Assembly: GCA_910585825.1 (NCBI GenBank)
Contig: CAJUEY010000010.1
Location: 20,977-84,976 of the forward strand
DNA length: 64,000 bases
Source: an uncultured Lachnospiraceae bacterium
GTDB lineage: Bacteria > Bacillota > Clostridia > Lachnospirales > Lachnospiraceae
Direction: 5' to 3'
Of this stretch, positions 18,468 through 27,339 are shown piece by piece; the stretch's first letter is position 1; each line of letters opens with the position of its first letter. The notes beneath the pieces are model-generated. The model was not told the DNA's origin and did not search any database. It saw only the letters and a list, made by a program, of their open reading frames with translations. Made by a program: the position numbers and the translations under genes.

Positions 18468-18875
18468 ATGATGCTTGCAGCAGGAATAACAGGACATACA
18501 GAACTTACAGTGACAAAAGATCATACGGCCATTGCCCGCAAAAGCGGAACTTTGGAGGTGTTTGCAACGCCCGCCATGATTGAGTTAATAGAAGAGACGG
18601 CATGGAAAAGCGTTGCAGACGAATTAGAAGAAGGCTGCGCAACTGTCGGCACAGCCCTGAATATCAAACATCTTTCTGCCACTCCGGTGGGTATGAAGGT
18701 AATTTGCGAAACCAGGCTGACAGAAGTGGACGGCAGAAGACTTGTATTTGAAACAGCAGTTATGGACGAAACCGGAAAAGTCGGCGAAGGAGTCCATGAG
18801 CGGTTTATCATCCAGTCGGACAAATTTCAAAAAAAGGCAAATGATAAACTTCAGTCGTCTTCTTTTGCCCAGTAA
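18468..18875 (+). CDS. Hotdog-fold thioesterase (FlK-like)
   Basis: A 135-residue single hotdog domain. The pattern ATPAMIELIEETAW, then GCATVGTALNIKHLSATPVG and a final strand region resembles fluoroacetyl-CoA thioesterase and related short-chain acyl-CoA hydrolases. The Thr/Glu/His arrangement of FlK (ATPAM, EE, and H in KHLSATP) appears kept. The natural substrate is unknown. GAGGAGG precedes the ATG, 12 bp after luxS, so it is probably the last gene of the operon. Its 3' end overlaps convergent glpK by 25 bp. Confidence 0.75.
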   Translation: MMLAAGITGHTELTVTKDHTAIARKSGTLEVFATPAMIELIEETAWKSVADELEEGCATVGTALNIKHLSATPVGMKVICETRLTEVDGRRLVFETAVMDETGKVGEGVHERFIIQSDKFQKKANDKLQSSSFAQ

Positions 18876-20350
18876 AAGGAAGACACTACTGCTTTTTTCC
18901 ATAATTTTAATTTAGAATCCCTTTCTGCTTTGGTAATTTCCGGCAGGAAAATACGGTCTGCAGTCTGATTTTTTCGGAGGTCGTTCTGGCTGGACCAGTA
19001 GCCTACAGCTAATCCGGCGAGGTAAGCGGCGCCCAGAGCTGTGGTTTCTACACAGACGGGGCGGCTGACGGGTGCGTCTATGAGATTGGCCTGCATCTGC
19101 ATAAGGAGGTTGTTGGCGCTTGCGCCGCCGTCAACTTTGAGGGCGGCAAGCTGCATACCGGCATCTTTTTTCATCACTTCTAAGACGTCGTTTACCTGGA
19201 AGGCAATGGATTCTAATGTTGCACGAATGATATGATATTTATTGACGCCGCGGCTTAGCCCCACGATGGTGCCTCTGGCGTACTGATCCCAGTACGGAGC
19301 GCCAAGTCCTGTAAAGGCGGGGACTACATAGCAGCCGCCGGTGTCTTTTACTTTTCTTGCCATATATTCGGAATCTGACGCAGAATCAATCAGTTTCAAT
19401 TCATCTCTCAGCCACTGGATGGCAGCTCCGGCGATAAAAATAGAACCTTCCAGTGCATAAGTAACCTTTCCGTCGAGTCCCCATGCAATTGTAGTGACAA
19501 GCCCGTTTTTGGAAAACACGGGTGTATTTCCGGTGTTGATCAGCAGAAAACATCCGGTGCCATAGGTGTTTTTGGCTTCGCCGGCCAGAAAGCAGGTTTG
19601 GCCGAAAAGGGCAGCCTGCTGATCCCCCGCCGCTCCGGAAATCAGAATCGGACCGCCGAAGAAGGAAGGATCGGCAGTTCCGTAGATGCAGCTTGAGGGT
19701 TTCGGCGTCGGCAGCATGGATTTTGGAATGTCCAGTTCTGTCAAAATTTCATCATCCCACGTCAGGGTATGGATATTAAATAACATGGTCCGGGAGGCAT
19801 TGGAATAGTCGGTGATATGCACCTGTCCCCGTGTCAGTTTCCAGATCAGCCAGGTTTCCACCGTTCCAAAGAGAAGATCTCCTTTCATAGCTTTTTCTCT
19901 TGCGCCCTTTACATGCTCTAAAATCCATTTGATTTTAGAGCCGGAAAAATAAGCGTCAATGACAAGGCCTGTTTTCTGCCGGAATAGTTCGGTCAGACCC
20001 TTTTCTTTCAAAGAATCGCAGTACCTGGAAGTTCTGCGGCACTGCCATACGATAGCATGATAAATGGGAGAACCGGTATGTCTGTCCCATACAACGGCAG
20101 TTTCCCTCTGATTGGTGATGCCAATGGCGGCGATGTCGGCAGCAGATGCATGGATGTTTGCCATTGCATTCTGTGCAGCATCTAATTGTGAGGAAAAAAT
20201 TTCATCGGCATCATGTTCTACCCAGCCGGATTTTGGGAAAATCTGGGTAAATTCTTTTTGGGCGCTGCTGCATATACTTCCCCGTTCATCGAAAAGAATG
20301 CAGCGGCTGCTGGTAGTTCCGGCGTCCAACGCCATGATATATTTAGGCAT
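18851..20350 (-). CDS. glpK: Glycerol kinase
   Basis: A FGGY-family kinase that phosphorylates glycerol to glycerol-3-phosphate. At 499 residues it is full length. The phosphate-binding start is ALDAGTTSSRCILFDERG. The glycerol-binding GWVEHDADEI segment and the NQRETAVVWDR loop follow. The second ATP-binding area is GAAGDQQAALFGQ, and VDGGASANNLLMQMQAN marks the adenosine site. GAGG precedes the ATG. No glycerol facilitator or glycerol-3-phosphate dehydrogenase is adjacent, so it appears to be a stand-alone gene. Confidence 0.95.
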   Translation of the reverse strand: MPKYIMALDAGTTSSRCILFDERGSICSSAQKEFTQIFPKSGWVEHDADEIFSSQLDAAQNAMANIHASAADIAAIGITNQRETAVVWDRHTGSPIYHAIVWQCRRTSRYCDSLKEKGLTELFRQKTGLVIDAYFSGSKIKWILEHVKGAREKAMKGDLLFGTVETWLIWKLTRGQVHITDYSNASRTMLFNIHTLTWDDEILTELDIPKSMLPTPKPSSCIYGTADPSFFGGPILISGAAGDQQAALFGQTCFLAGEAKNTYGTGCFLLINTGNTPVFSKNGLVTTIAWGLDGKVTYALEGSIFIAGAAIQWLRDELKLIDSASDSEYMARKVKDTGGCYVVPAFTGLGAPYWDQYARGTIVGLSRGVNKYHIIRATLESIAFQVNDVLEVMKKDAGMQLAALKVDGGASANNLLMQMQANLIDAPVSRPVCVETTALGAAYLAGLAVGYWSSQNDLRKNQTADRIFLPEITKAERDSKLKLWKKAVVSSFYWAKEDD

Positions 20351-20484
20351 AAAATTCCTCCGTTTCGTAGATGTGGTGATAAGACATGCTTATATAATTT
20401 ACATTACTGGAAACGAGGAGGAAATGCAACCGGAAGTTGTGAAATAGAAAGAATGTGTGTCAGAATGATGATTACGCTTTGTCC

Positions 20485-20572
20485 ATACGGCAAGAGGCCG
20501 GATTCCGACCCCAGTACTGTACCGGCCTGTGACCGTGCAGCGCAGCGCACGGTCCAGGAGCGAACAGTAACG
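20485..20572 (-). repeat. Dispersed nested-palindrome element, copy B
   Basis: Inverted copy of the block at 6697-6783. Its three palindromes match with small changes: GACCGTGC/GCACGGTC, a CCGGTAC-A-GTACTGG centre and GGTCGGA/TCCGGCC. It ends with GTTACTGTTCG, related to the outer palindrome of copy A. It fills the glpK-Rrf2 gap (20351-20678), in which I see nothing else. Confidence 0.7.
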
Positions 20573-20678
20573 GCTCTGCTTAAAACTGCAAAGAATTCAT
20601 TGATTTCATATTGACACACTAGGAAAAAGCGGCTAATATGAATATAAGAAAAATAAGTATCAGGAGGCAGGAATAAAT

Positions 20679-21113
20679 ATGAAGATTTCAACAAAAGGCA
20701 GGTACGCTCTGCGGTTGATGTTAGATATTGCCATGAATGACGCCGCAGAGCCGGTTCGTCTGAAAGATACAGCAGAGAGACAGTCTATATCTGTCAAATA
20801 TTTAGAGCAGATTATTTCATCTCTTGTCCGTGCCGGATATGTCAAAAGCATCCGAGGGCCTCAGGGAGGATATCGTCTGGTGAAAAAACCTTCTGAATAT
20901 ACGGTAGGCATGATTCTGCGCCAGGTAGAAGGAAATATGGTTCCCGTTGCCTGTCTGGAAAATGATGCGGTTGACTGTGAACGGCAGAGCGAATGCGTAA
21001 CCATTCGGGTCTGGAAAGAATTGGATGCGGCAATCCGCGGCGTTTTGGATAAATATACGCTGGAAGATCTGGTTATCTGGCAGGAAGAATTGGGAAATGA
21101 TTATATTATATAA
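20679..21113 (+). CDS. Rrf2-family regulator (CymR/IscR-like)
   Basis: A 144-residue winged-helix regulator. The DNA-binding domain opens MKISTKGRYALRLMLDIAM, with recognition helix SVKYLEQIISSLVRAGYVKS and wing GPQGGYRL. Three Cys residues at about 88, 96 and 102 (CLENDAVDCERQSEC) are spaced like an IscR-type iron-sulphur site. Bacillus CymR lacks these and acts with CysK. The cysK-metY operon lies just beyond the two tRNAs, so control of cysteine synthesis is a sensible guess. AGGAGGCAGG precedes the ATG. Confidence 0.85.
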   Translation: MKISTKGRYALRLMLDIAMNDAAEPVRLKDTAERQSISVKYLEQIISSLVRAGYVKSIRGPQGGYRLVKKPSEYTVGMILRQVEGNMVPVACLENDAVDCERQSECVTIRVWKELDAAIRGVLDKYTLEDLVIWQEELGNDYII

Positions 21114-21170
21114 TTTTTCTTTCTTTTATCGGAGGATCAGAACCTGTCCCACAATCAAAATATAAAGAAA

Positions 21171-21212
21171 AAGTCCTTTGGTTTTGCATGACAAACCGAA
21201 GGACTTCTTTCT
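21171..21212 (-). terminator. Terminator of the tRNA transcript
   Basis: AAGTCCTT..GGTTT pairs with AAACC..AAGGACTT. On the minus strand a run of T follows, so it ends the tRNA-Phe/tRNA-Gly transcript. It may also stop the Rrf2 message weakly. Confidence 0.7.
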
Positions 21213-21239
21213 ATAAAAATGTTTTCAGGCATAAAAATA

Positions 21240-21310
21240 AGCGGGTGATGGGAATCGAACCCACGTATCTAGCTTGGAAGGCTAGTGTTCTACCATTGAA
21301 CTACACCCGC
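21240..21310 (-). tRNA. tRNA-Gly (anticodon TCC)
   Basis: The minus strand folds as a 71-base cloverleaf. The acceptor GCGGGTG pairs with CACCCGC, the D arm is GTTC-AATGGTA-GAAC, the anticodon stem CTAGC/GCTAG carries TTCCAA (TCC), and the T loop is TTCGATT. The discriminator is T and no CCA is encoded. Confidence 0.95.
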
Positions 21311-21320
21311 ATGTGACAAA

Positions 21321-21393
<73 letters not shown>

Positions 21394-21476
21394 GAATTCC
21401 TCACAGCACAATTAATAATATAGGAAAAGGAAGGAATTGTCAAGAAAAAATTGAAAAATATAAAAAAATTTTTTTC

Positions 21477-21543
21477 TTGACAAATAGGAGGAAAAGAGAT
21501 ATAGTATAGAAAATTCCTAGTAAATAAGTAGTAAATATAGGAA
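21477..21543 (+). promoter_or_regulatory. cysK-metY promoter with downstream dyad
   Basis: TTGACA, a 17-bp spacer and TATAGT (21500-21505) form a strong promoter. Just past the start point a dyad TTCCTA (21514) and TAGGAA (21538) is separated by 18 bases. It is placed to act as a repressor site, perhaps for the nearby Rrf2 protein. Confidence 0.65.
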
Positions 21544-21578
21544 ATGAAAGTCAAACAGACAGAAAGTGAGGAGAGTAA

Positions 21579-22511
21579 ATGGCAGGAATTTATCAGGGAA
21601 CATTGGGACTGATTGGCGGCACACCGTTAGTAGAGGCGGGAAATATGGAAAAGTCATATGGATTGAAAGGGCGTCTCCTTTTTAAACTGGAGTATTTTAA
21701 TCCGGCCGGCAGTGTAAAAGACAGAATTGCCAAGGCGATGATTGAAGACGCAGAGGAGAAGGGCTTGCTAAAACCCGGCTCCGTTATTATTGAGCCAACA
21801 TCGGGCAACACGGGAATCGGTCTTGCATCTATTGCAGCAGCAAAAGGATACCGGATTATATTAACGATGCCGGAGACTATGAGTGTAGAACGGAGAAATA
21901 TTTTAAAAGCGTACGGAGCGGAAATTGTATTGACAGACGGAACAAAGGGCATGAAAGGCGCAATTGCCAAGGCAGATGAGCTTGCAAAAGAATTGCCGGA
22001 TTCCTTTATTCCTGGACAGTTTGAAAATCCCGCCAATCCAAAGGTGCACAGAGAAACCACCGGGCCGGAAATCTGGAAGGATTCAGAAGGAGAGGTAGAT
22101 GTTCTGGTGGCGGGCGTTGGAACCGGAGGAACCATAACAGGAGCAGGAGAATATCTGAAATCCCAAAATCCGGATCTAAAAGTAGTAGCAGTAGAACCGT
22201 CGGCATCTCCTGTATTGTCTCAGGGAAAAGGCGGGCCTCACAAAATCCAGGGAATCGGCGCGGGATTTGTACCTGGCGTATTGAATACGAAATTATATGA
22301 TGAAGTATTTACGGTAGATAATGAGGCGGCATTTGAGATTTCCAGAGAGATTGCAAAACGGGAAGGAATTCTGGTTGGGATATCCTCCGGCGCCGCTGCA
22401 TATGCCGCTATTGAACTGGCAAAGAGGCCGGAATATGAAGGAAAGACAATTGTGGCAGTACTGCCGGACAGCGGCGACCGTTATTATTCCACACCATTAT
22501 TTACAGAATAA
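21579..22511 (+). CDS. cysK: Cysteine synthase A
   Basis: A PLP-dependent O-acetylserine sulfhydrylase making cysteine from O-acetylserine and sulfide. It has 310 residues, full length. The PLP lysine is in NPAGSVKDRIA. The substrate loop is TSGNTGIGLA. The phosphate-binding loop is GVGTGGTITGAG. The C-terminal part has GISSGAAAYAA and LPDSGDRYYST. GAGGAG precedes the ATG. It is the first gene of a two-gene operon with metY. In Firmicutes CysK can also act as a signalling partner of CymR; that is possible but unproven here. Confidence 0.95.
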   Translation: MAGIYQGTLGLIGGTPLVEAGNMEKSYGLKGRLLFKLEYFNPAGSVKDRIAKAMIEDAEEKGLLKPGSVIIEPTSGNTGIGLASIAAAKGYRIILTMPETMSVERRNILKAYGAEIVLTDGTKGMKGAIAKADELAKELPDSFIPGQFENPANPKVHRETTGPEIWKDSEGEVDVLVAGVGTGGTITGAGEYLKSQNPDLKVVAVEPSASPVLSQGKGGPHKIQGIGAGFVPGVLNTKLYDEVFTVDNEAAFEISREIAKREGILVGISSGAAAYAAIELAKRPEYEGKTIVAVLPDSGDRYYSTPLFTE

Positions 22512-22532
22512 AACAAAGCGAGGAGAACGATT

Positions 22533-23843
22533 ATGAGTAAAAAACTGAGCAGAGCAGAGAGAAATTTGAAATTTGAAACATTACAGCTGCACGTAGGACA
22601 GGAGCAGCCGGACCCGGTTACAGATGCAAGAGCAGTTCCCATTTATCAGACGTCTTCCTATGTATTCCATAATTCCGATCATGCGGCGGCAAGATTTGGA
22701 CTTTCCGATGCGGGAAATATTTACGGAAGGCTGACGAATCCTACCGAAGACGTATTTGAACAGAGAATCGCGGCATTAGAAGGGGGCGTGGCGGCTCTTG
22801 CCGTTGCCTCCGGCGCAGCAGCAATTACCTATACGATCCAGAATCTGGCGCAAAGCGGAGATCATCTTGTAGCAGCCAAAAATATCTATGGAGGAACGTA
22901 TAATCTTCTGGCTCATACACTGCCGCAGTATGGCATAACGACTACATTTACAGAGCCTGATCCAAAATCCCTAGAGGCAGCAATTTTGGACAATACAAAG
23001 GCTCTTTATATTGAGACATTGGGAAATCCCCATTCAGATGTTGCAGATATTGAAGCTGTTGCCCAAATTGCCCATGCCCATAAAATCCCCCTTGTGGTAG
23101 ACAGCACATTTGCAACACCGTATCTGGTTCGTCCGATTGAATATGGCGCAGACATTGTCGTTCATTCCGCAACGAAATTTATTGGAGGACATGGAACGAC
23201 CATTGGCGGCGTGATCGTGGACAGTGGGAAATTCGACTGGGAAGCAAGCGGCAAATTCCCGTCGCTGACAGAACCGAATCCAAGCTATCACGGCATCAGC
23301 TTTACGAAAGCAGTAGGAGCAGCGGCATTTGTAACAAAAATCCGCGCAATCCTGTTAAGAGATACCGGAGCAACCCTTTCACCTTTCCACGCATTCCTGT
23401 TTTTACAGGGACTTGAGACATTATCCCTGCGTGTGGAGCGCCATGTGGAAAACGCATTAAAAGTAGTAGAGTATTTGAAGAATCATCCCCAAGTAGAGGC
23501 GGTGCATCATCCTTCGATTTCTACAGATCCGGTGCAGCAGAAATTATACCAGAAATATTTCCCCAATGGCGGCGGTTCTATTTTTACATTTGAAATCAAG
23601 GGAGACGACAGAAAGGCCAAAGATTTCATTGACAATCTGGAAATCTTCTCATTATTGGCAAATGTGGCAGATGTAAAATCCTTAGTTATTCATCCGGCGT
23701 CTACCACGCATTCTCAGTTGAATGAAGAAGAACTGGCAGAGCAGGGCATCAAGCCGAATACCATTCGACTGTCCATAGGAACAGAAAATATCGACGATAT
23801 CATTCAAGATCTGGAAGAGGCGTTTAAGGCTGTAGAATCATAG
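22533..23843 (+). CDS. metY: O-acetylhomoserine sulfhydrylase
   Basis: A Cys/Met-metabolism PLP enzyme that forms homocysteine from O-acetylhomoserine and sulfide. The 436 residues match the OAH-sulfhydrylase group, longer than MetB/MetC at about 380-400. Features are FETLQLHVGQEQPDP, the YGRLTNPT pocket, ETLGNPHSDVADIE, and the PLP lysine in VVHSATKFIGGHGTTIGG. The C-terminal SLVIHPASTTHSQL binds substrate carboxylate. It starts 21 bp after cysK with GAGGAGAACG. Together the two genes give direct sulfide assimilation into both amino acids. Its 3' end overlaps the convergent LysR gene by 6 bp. Confidence 0.93.
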   Translation: MSKKLSRAERNLKFETLQLHVGQEQPDPVTDARAVPIYQTSSYVFHNSDHAAARFGLSDAGNIYGRLTNPTEDVFEQRIAALEGGVAALAVASGAAAITYTIQNLAQSGDHLVAAKNIYGGTYNLLAHTLPQYGITTTFTEPDPKSLEAAILDNTKALYIETLGNPHSDVADIEAVAQIAHAHKIPLVVDSTFATPYLVRPIEYGADIVVHSATKFIGGHGTTIGGVIVDSGKFDWEASGKFPSLTEPNPSYHGISFTKAVGAAAFVTKIRAILLRDTGATLSPFHAFLFLQGLETLSLRVERHVENALKVVEYLKNHPQVEAVHHPSISTDPVQQKLYQKYFPNGGGSIFTFEIKGDDRKAKDFIDNLEIFSLLANVADVKSLVIHPASTTHSQLNEEELAEQGIKPNTIRLSIGTENIDDIIQDLEEAFKAVES

Positions 23844-24731
23844 AATCCTGCTTTTCAGATACTTGTAAAAAGTGTCCGCCGCAAGGCTTTTTCCCCGTCC
23901 TTTATCCGAGACAATTTGTATAGAGCGGCGGGGAATATCACAGCTGATATGTATTTGTATCAGCTTTTTTTCTTTTAAAAGAGGCAGCGCCAGTTTCTCC
24001 GGCACAAAGCCGATGCCCAAATTGTTTTCTAACAGTGGCAGCATGAGGTCAGACGTTGCAACTTCCATATCAGGCTCTATATCTATCTTGTGTTCTATAA
24101 AAAAATTCCGGTAAAGTTCATAAGTGGAACTTCCCCTGCCCAATCCGATCCAGGGATAATTTTTTACGTCTTTTAGTTCCAGAGGTTTTTGGCACAGGCT
24201 TTGATATTGGGTTCCTCCTGCCAGTATTTCGTTAAAATCCAGAACTTTTTCACAGAAAACCGTTTTCGGTATTTCAAAAGGAGCTGTGATTACTGCAAAA
24301 TCCAGTTTGCCGCTGATAAGATGCTTTATGGTTTCCGGCGTTGTGTGGTTGTGGATTTTTATTTTGGTGGCAGGATATTCTGTTTTAAAATCTCTCAGCG
24401 CTTTTAAAAGGAAAAGATGCAGAGCGGTTTCCGTGGCGCCGATTTCCACCGTGCCGCATCTTAGAGAGTCCTGACGGAAGATTTCTTCCTGGGCGTTTAG
24501 TAAATGCCTGCAGGCTATTTCTACATGGGAATAGAGCAGTTCCCCCTCTTCCGTAAGGGTGATGCCTCTGGCCTCCCGGATAAATAATCTGCAGTTCAGC
24601 TGGGATTCCAGCAGTTTCATGATTCGTGTGACGTTGGGCTGGTTGCTGCCCAAGGCGGCTGCTGCTTTGGTGATATTTCCATATTTTGCCACATAGTAAA
24701 AAATTTTATAGTATTCAAAATTAACATCCAT
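23838..24731 (-). CDS. LysR-family transcriptional regulator
   Basis: A 297-residue regulator. The N-terminal winged helix spans about 1-60 (NFEYYKIFYYVAKYGNITKAAAALGSNQPNVTRIMKLLE). An effector-binding periplasmic-fold domain follows from about residue 90. I prefer the ATG at 24731 since family members start M-D-x-NFEYY; a TTG at 24752 in the same frame is also possible. It is divergent from the MATE exporter with a perfect palindrome between them, so it probably controls that gene. Its place after metY could equally indicate a sulphur-related role. Confidence 0.85.
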   Translation of the reverse strand: MDVNFEYYKIFYYVAKYGNITKAAAALGSNQPNVTRIMKLLESQLNCRLFIREARGITLTEEGELLYSHVEIACRHLLNAQEEIFRQDSLRCGTVEIGATETALHLFLLKALRDFKTEYPATKIKIHNHTTPETIKHLISGKLDFAVITAPFEIPKTVFCEKVLDFNEILAGGTQYQSLCQKPLELKDVKNYPWIGLGRGSSTYELYRNFFIEHKIDIEPDMEVATSDLMLPLLENNLGIGFVPEKLALPLLKEKKLIQIHISCDIPRRSIQIVSDKGRGKSLAADTFYKYLKSRIL

Positions 24732-24782
24732 ATATATTTTGTATTTCTCCAATGTATTATATGTATTTTTCGTATTTCATAA

Positions 24783-24800
24783 AATGTATTATAATACATT
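24783..24800. promoter_or_regulatory. Perfect 18-bp palindrome in the divergent lysR-MATE gap
   Basis: AATGTATTA is followed directly by its complement TAATACATT, and its centre contains TATAAT. A related half, AATGTATTATATG, occurs at 24751. This is the best candidate operator for the LysR protein. Confidence 0.55.
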
Positions 24801-24853
24801 TTTGAAAATAAGCAATAAAGATGCTCAATGTTAAATAGAAAGGATATGATTCT

Positions 24854-26191
24854 ATGAATAAGGATTTGACGGTTGGAAAACCGGAAACAGTGCTATGGAA
24901 GTTTTGCCTTCCCTTGTTTGGAAGTATTATCTTTCAGCAGCTATATAATATTGCTGACAGTCTGGTAGCCGGTAAATTTATTGGGGAAAATGCACTGGCT
25001 GCTGTGGGAAACAGCTATGAAATCACGCTGATCTTTATTGCCTTTGCCTTTGGCTGCAATATGGGCTGTTCTGTGATCGTTTCCCAGCTGTTTGGAGCCG
25101 GAAAATACGGCAGACTGAAAACGGCGGTGTCTACGGCGTGTATTTTCAGCGCTGTAATCTGCGCAATATTGATGTGTATCGGTATTGGCGGATGTACGCC
25201 GCTGCTGCATTTAATCCGGACTCCGGAGGAAGTATTTGCAGATTCCAGATTGTATCTGGATATTTATGTATGGGGTCTGCCCTTTGTGTTTTTTTATAAT
25301 ATTGCAACGGGGATCTTCTCTGCCCTCGGGGATTCCAAAACACCGTTTTATTTTCTGGCAGCATCCTCCACAGCCAATATCGCAGTGGATATTCTCTTTG
25401 TAAAAGCTTTTGATATGGGTGTGGCGGGCGTTGCCTGGGCCACCTTTTTGTGCCAGGGAGTCAGCTGCATTCTGGCAGTCTTTGCCATCTGGAAGAGGCT
25501 TGAAAAAATCCAGGCTTCGGAAAAGGCTTTATTATTTGACTGGGAGCTTTTGAAAAAAATTCTGGTGGTCGCCGTTCCCAGTATTTTGCAGCAGAGCTTT
25601 ATTTCTGTCGGAAATATTATGATTCAGGGTGTGATTAACGGATTCGGAGCGCCTGTTATGGCGGGTTATTCCGCAGCGGTCAAACTGAACAATCTGGTGA
25701 TTACATCTTTTACCACCATTGGAAACGGAATTTCCAATTTTTCAGCCCAGAATCTTGGAGCGGGCAAATTTGGCCGGATTCGCGAGGGGTTTCGGGCGGG
25801 AATTAAAATCGTATGGTGTCTGTGTATTCCTTTTTGTATTCTGTACATCCTCTTTGGCAGATATTTTCTGCTGTTGTTTATGGAAAAAAGTTCTGTGGGG
25901 GCATTGTTATCAGGCAGACAATTTTTGTGGATTGTGTCGCCGTTTTACTTTATCGTGTCGGCAAAACTGATCGCGGACGGAATTCTGCGGGGAATCAGTG
26001 CAATGCGCCAGTTTATGATCGGTACGTTTACAGATCTGATTCTGCGTGTGGTTTTGGCCTTCGTGCTTTCCGGCTGGCTGCATTCTGTCCTGGGTATATG
26101 GTGCGCATGGCCGATTGGCTGGACAACAGCGATGATTCTGTCTGTTTGCTTTTACCGGAGGGCGTGTAAGAAAATGAATTGCGAAGATTAG
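24854..26191 (+). CDS. MATE-family efflux transporter
   Basis: A 445-residue polytopic membrane protein with about 12 hydrophobic segments in two related halves. The start KPETVLWKFCLPLFGSIIFQQLYNIADSLVAGKFIG is typical of the MATE DinF/NorM-like branch in Clostridia. The second half repeats the pattern at LLKKILVVAVPSILQQSFISVGN. It would export drugs or metabolites using a cation gradient. AAAGGA lies upstream of the ATG. It is divergent from the LysR regulator. Substrate unknown. Confidence 0.88.
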   Translation: MNKDLTVGKPETVLWKFCLPLFGSIIFQQLYNIADSLVAGKFIGENALAAVGNSYEITLIFIAFAFGCNMGCSVIVSQLFGAGKYGRLKTAVSTACIFSAVICAILMCIGIGGCTPLLHLIRTPEEVFADSRLYLDIYVWGLPFVFFYNIATGIFSALGDSKTPFYFLAASSTANIAVDILFVKAFDMGVAGVAWATFLCQGVSCILAVFAIWKRLEKIQASEKALLFDWELLKKILVVAVPSILQQSFISVGNIMIQGVINGFGAPVMAGYSAAVKLNNLVITSFTTIGNGISNFSAQNLGAGKFGRIREGFRAGIKIVWCLCIPFCILYILFGRYFLLLFMEKSSVGALLSGRQFLWIVSPFYFIVSAKLIADGILRGISAMRQFMIGTFTDLILRVVLAFVLSGWLHSVLGIWCAWPIGWTTAMILSVCFYRRACKKMNCED

Positions 26192-26193
26192 GA

Positions 26194-26222
26194 TTGGACT
26201 TATTCTGGAACGGTGTTATAAT
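26194..26222 (+). promoter_or_regulatory. Promoter for the glycosyltransferase gene
   Basis: TTGGAC, a 17-bp spacer and TATAAT, 27 bp before the TTG start. Confidence 0.65.
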
Positions 26223-26248
26223 AAGAAACAAAAAGGAGATTACCAGAA

Positions 26249-27313
26249 TTGATTACGATTAGTCTTTGCATGATTGTAAAAAATGAGGCGGATGTATTGC
26301 GGCGGTGTCTGGTGTCGATTGCGGATTTGATGGATGAGATTATTATTGTAGATACCGGCTCCACAGATCATACAAAAGAAATTGCAGCAGAGTTTACAGA
26401 CAAAATATACGATTTTAAATGGCAGGATGATTTTGCCGCCGCGAGGAATTTTGCGTTTTCCAAGGCAGAGATGGAGTATATTTATTCGGCGGATGCAGAC
26501 GAGGTGGTGGATTATTTCAATCACAAACGGCTGGCCGAATTAAAAGAAGCCCTTTTGCCGGAAATTGAAATTGTGCAGATGCATTACCTTACGCCTCCGG
26601 CTTTTAATACAACCGCCAATTTCCAGAAGGAGTACCGCCCCAAGCTTTACAAACGGCTGAGGGAGTTCGTCTGGGTAGATGCAGTGCATGAAACCGTGCG
26701 TTTAGAACCTGTCGTTTATGACAGTGACATTGAGATCAAACATTTACCGAAAAATCTACATAGCGGCAGAGATTTTCAATTATTCCGAAGGGTATTTGAG
26801 CGGGAGGGAAAACTTTCTGCAAAACTACATTCCATGCTGGTAAAGGAATTGTTTGTAAGCGGTACGACAGAGGATTTTCTGGCGGCTGCGGATATATTTG
26901 AATCGGTTTTAAAGCAGGAAGACGCTTCCGTGGATATGAAAAAAGAGGCGGTATGCAGTCTTTGCCATATTTATCACAAGTCAGGGGATATCGCCCGGTT
27001 TTTTGCACTGGCGTTTAAACTTATGCCGGATGCAGTCTGCGGGGAACTCTGTTATGAGATCGGCAGTTATTTTATGGAGATAGCAGATTATGAAGAGGCG
27101 ATGCAGTGGTTTCACACGGCAGTTCACGGCACAGAAACAGTGATTGATGTTAGAAGAGGAGGGAAACTGTCTCTGGAAGCGCTGTCCCGGTGCTGCAGGG
27201 AAATTGCCGGACAGATACAGGAAAATGAGACATGGGAAGAAGAGCAGGTGAGTTTCTACCTGGAACAGGCTGAGGTATATGAGCGAGAGGCTTTGGCATG
27301 GGAGCTTCCATAG
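26249..27313 (+). CDS. GT2-family glycosyltransferase with C-terminal helical repeats
   Basis: A 354-residue cytoplasmic protein. The N-terminal GT-A domain (about 1-210) starts ITISLCMIVKNEADVLRRCL, with IIIVDTGSTDHTKEIA for nucleotide-sugar binding. The metal-binding DxD is within YSADADEVVD. The C-terminal third is helical with TPR-like segments (CELCYEIGSYFMEIADYEEAMQWF). The SunS-type and related enzymes have this layout. The start is TTG, supported by AAAAGGAGA at good spacing. The acceptor is unknown; proteins or cell-surface glycans are possible. Confidence 0.8.
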   Translation: MITISLCMIVKNEADVLRRCLVSIADLMDEIIIVDTGSTDHTKEIAAEFTDKIYDFKWQDDFAAARNFAFSKAEMEYIYSADADEVVDYFNHKRLAELKEALLPEIEIVQMHYLTPPAFNTTANFQKEYRPKLYKRLREFVWVDAVHETVRLEPVVYDSDIEIKHLPKNLHSGRDFQLFRRVFEREGKLSAKLHSMLVKELFVSGTTEDFLAAADIFESVLKQEDASVDMKKEAVCSLCHIYHKSGDIARFFALAFKLMPDAVCGELCYEIGSYFMEIADYEEAMQWFHTAVHGTETVIDVRRGGKLSLEALSRCCREIAGQIQENETWEEEQVSFYLEQAEVYEREALAWELP

Positions 27314-27339
27314 CAGAGATAAGATAAAGGATGGAGAGT

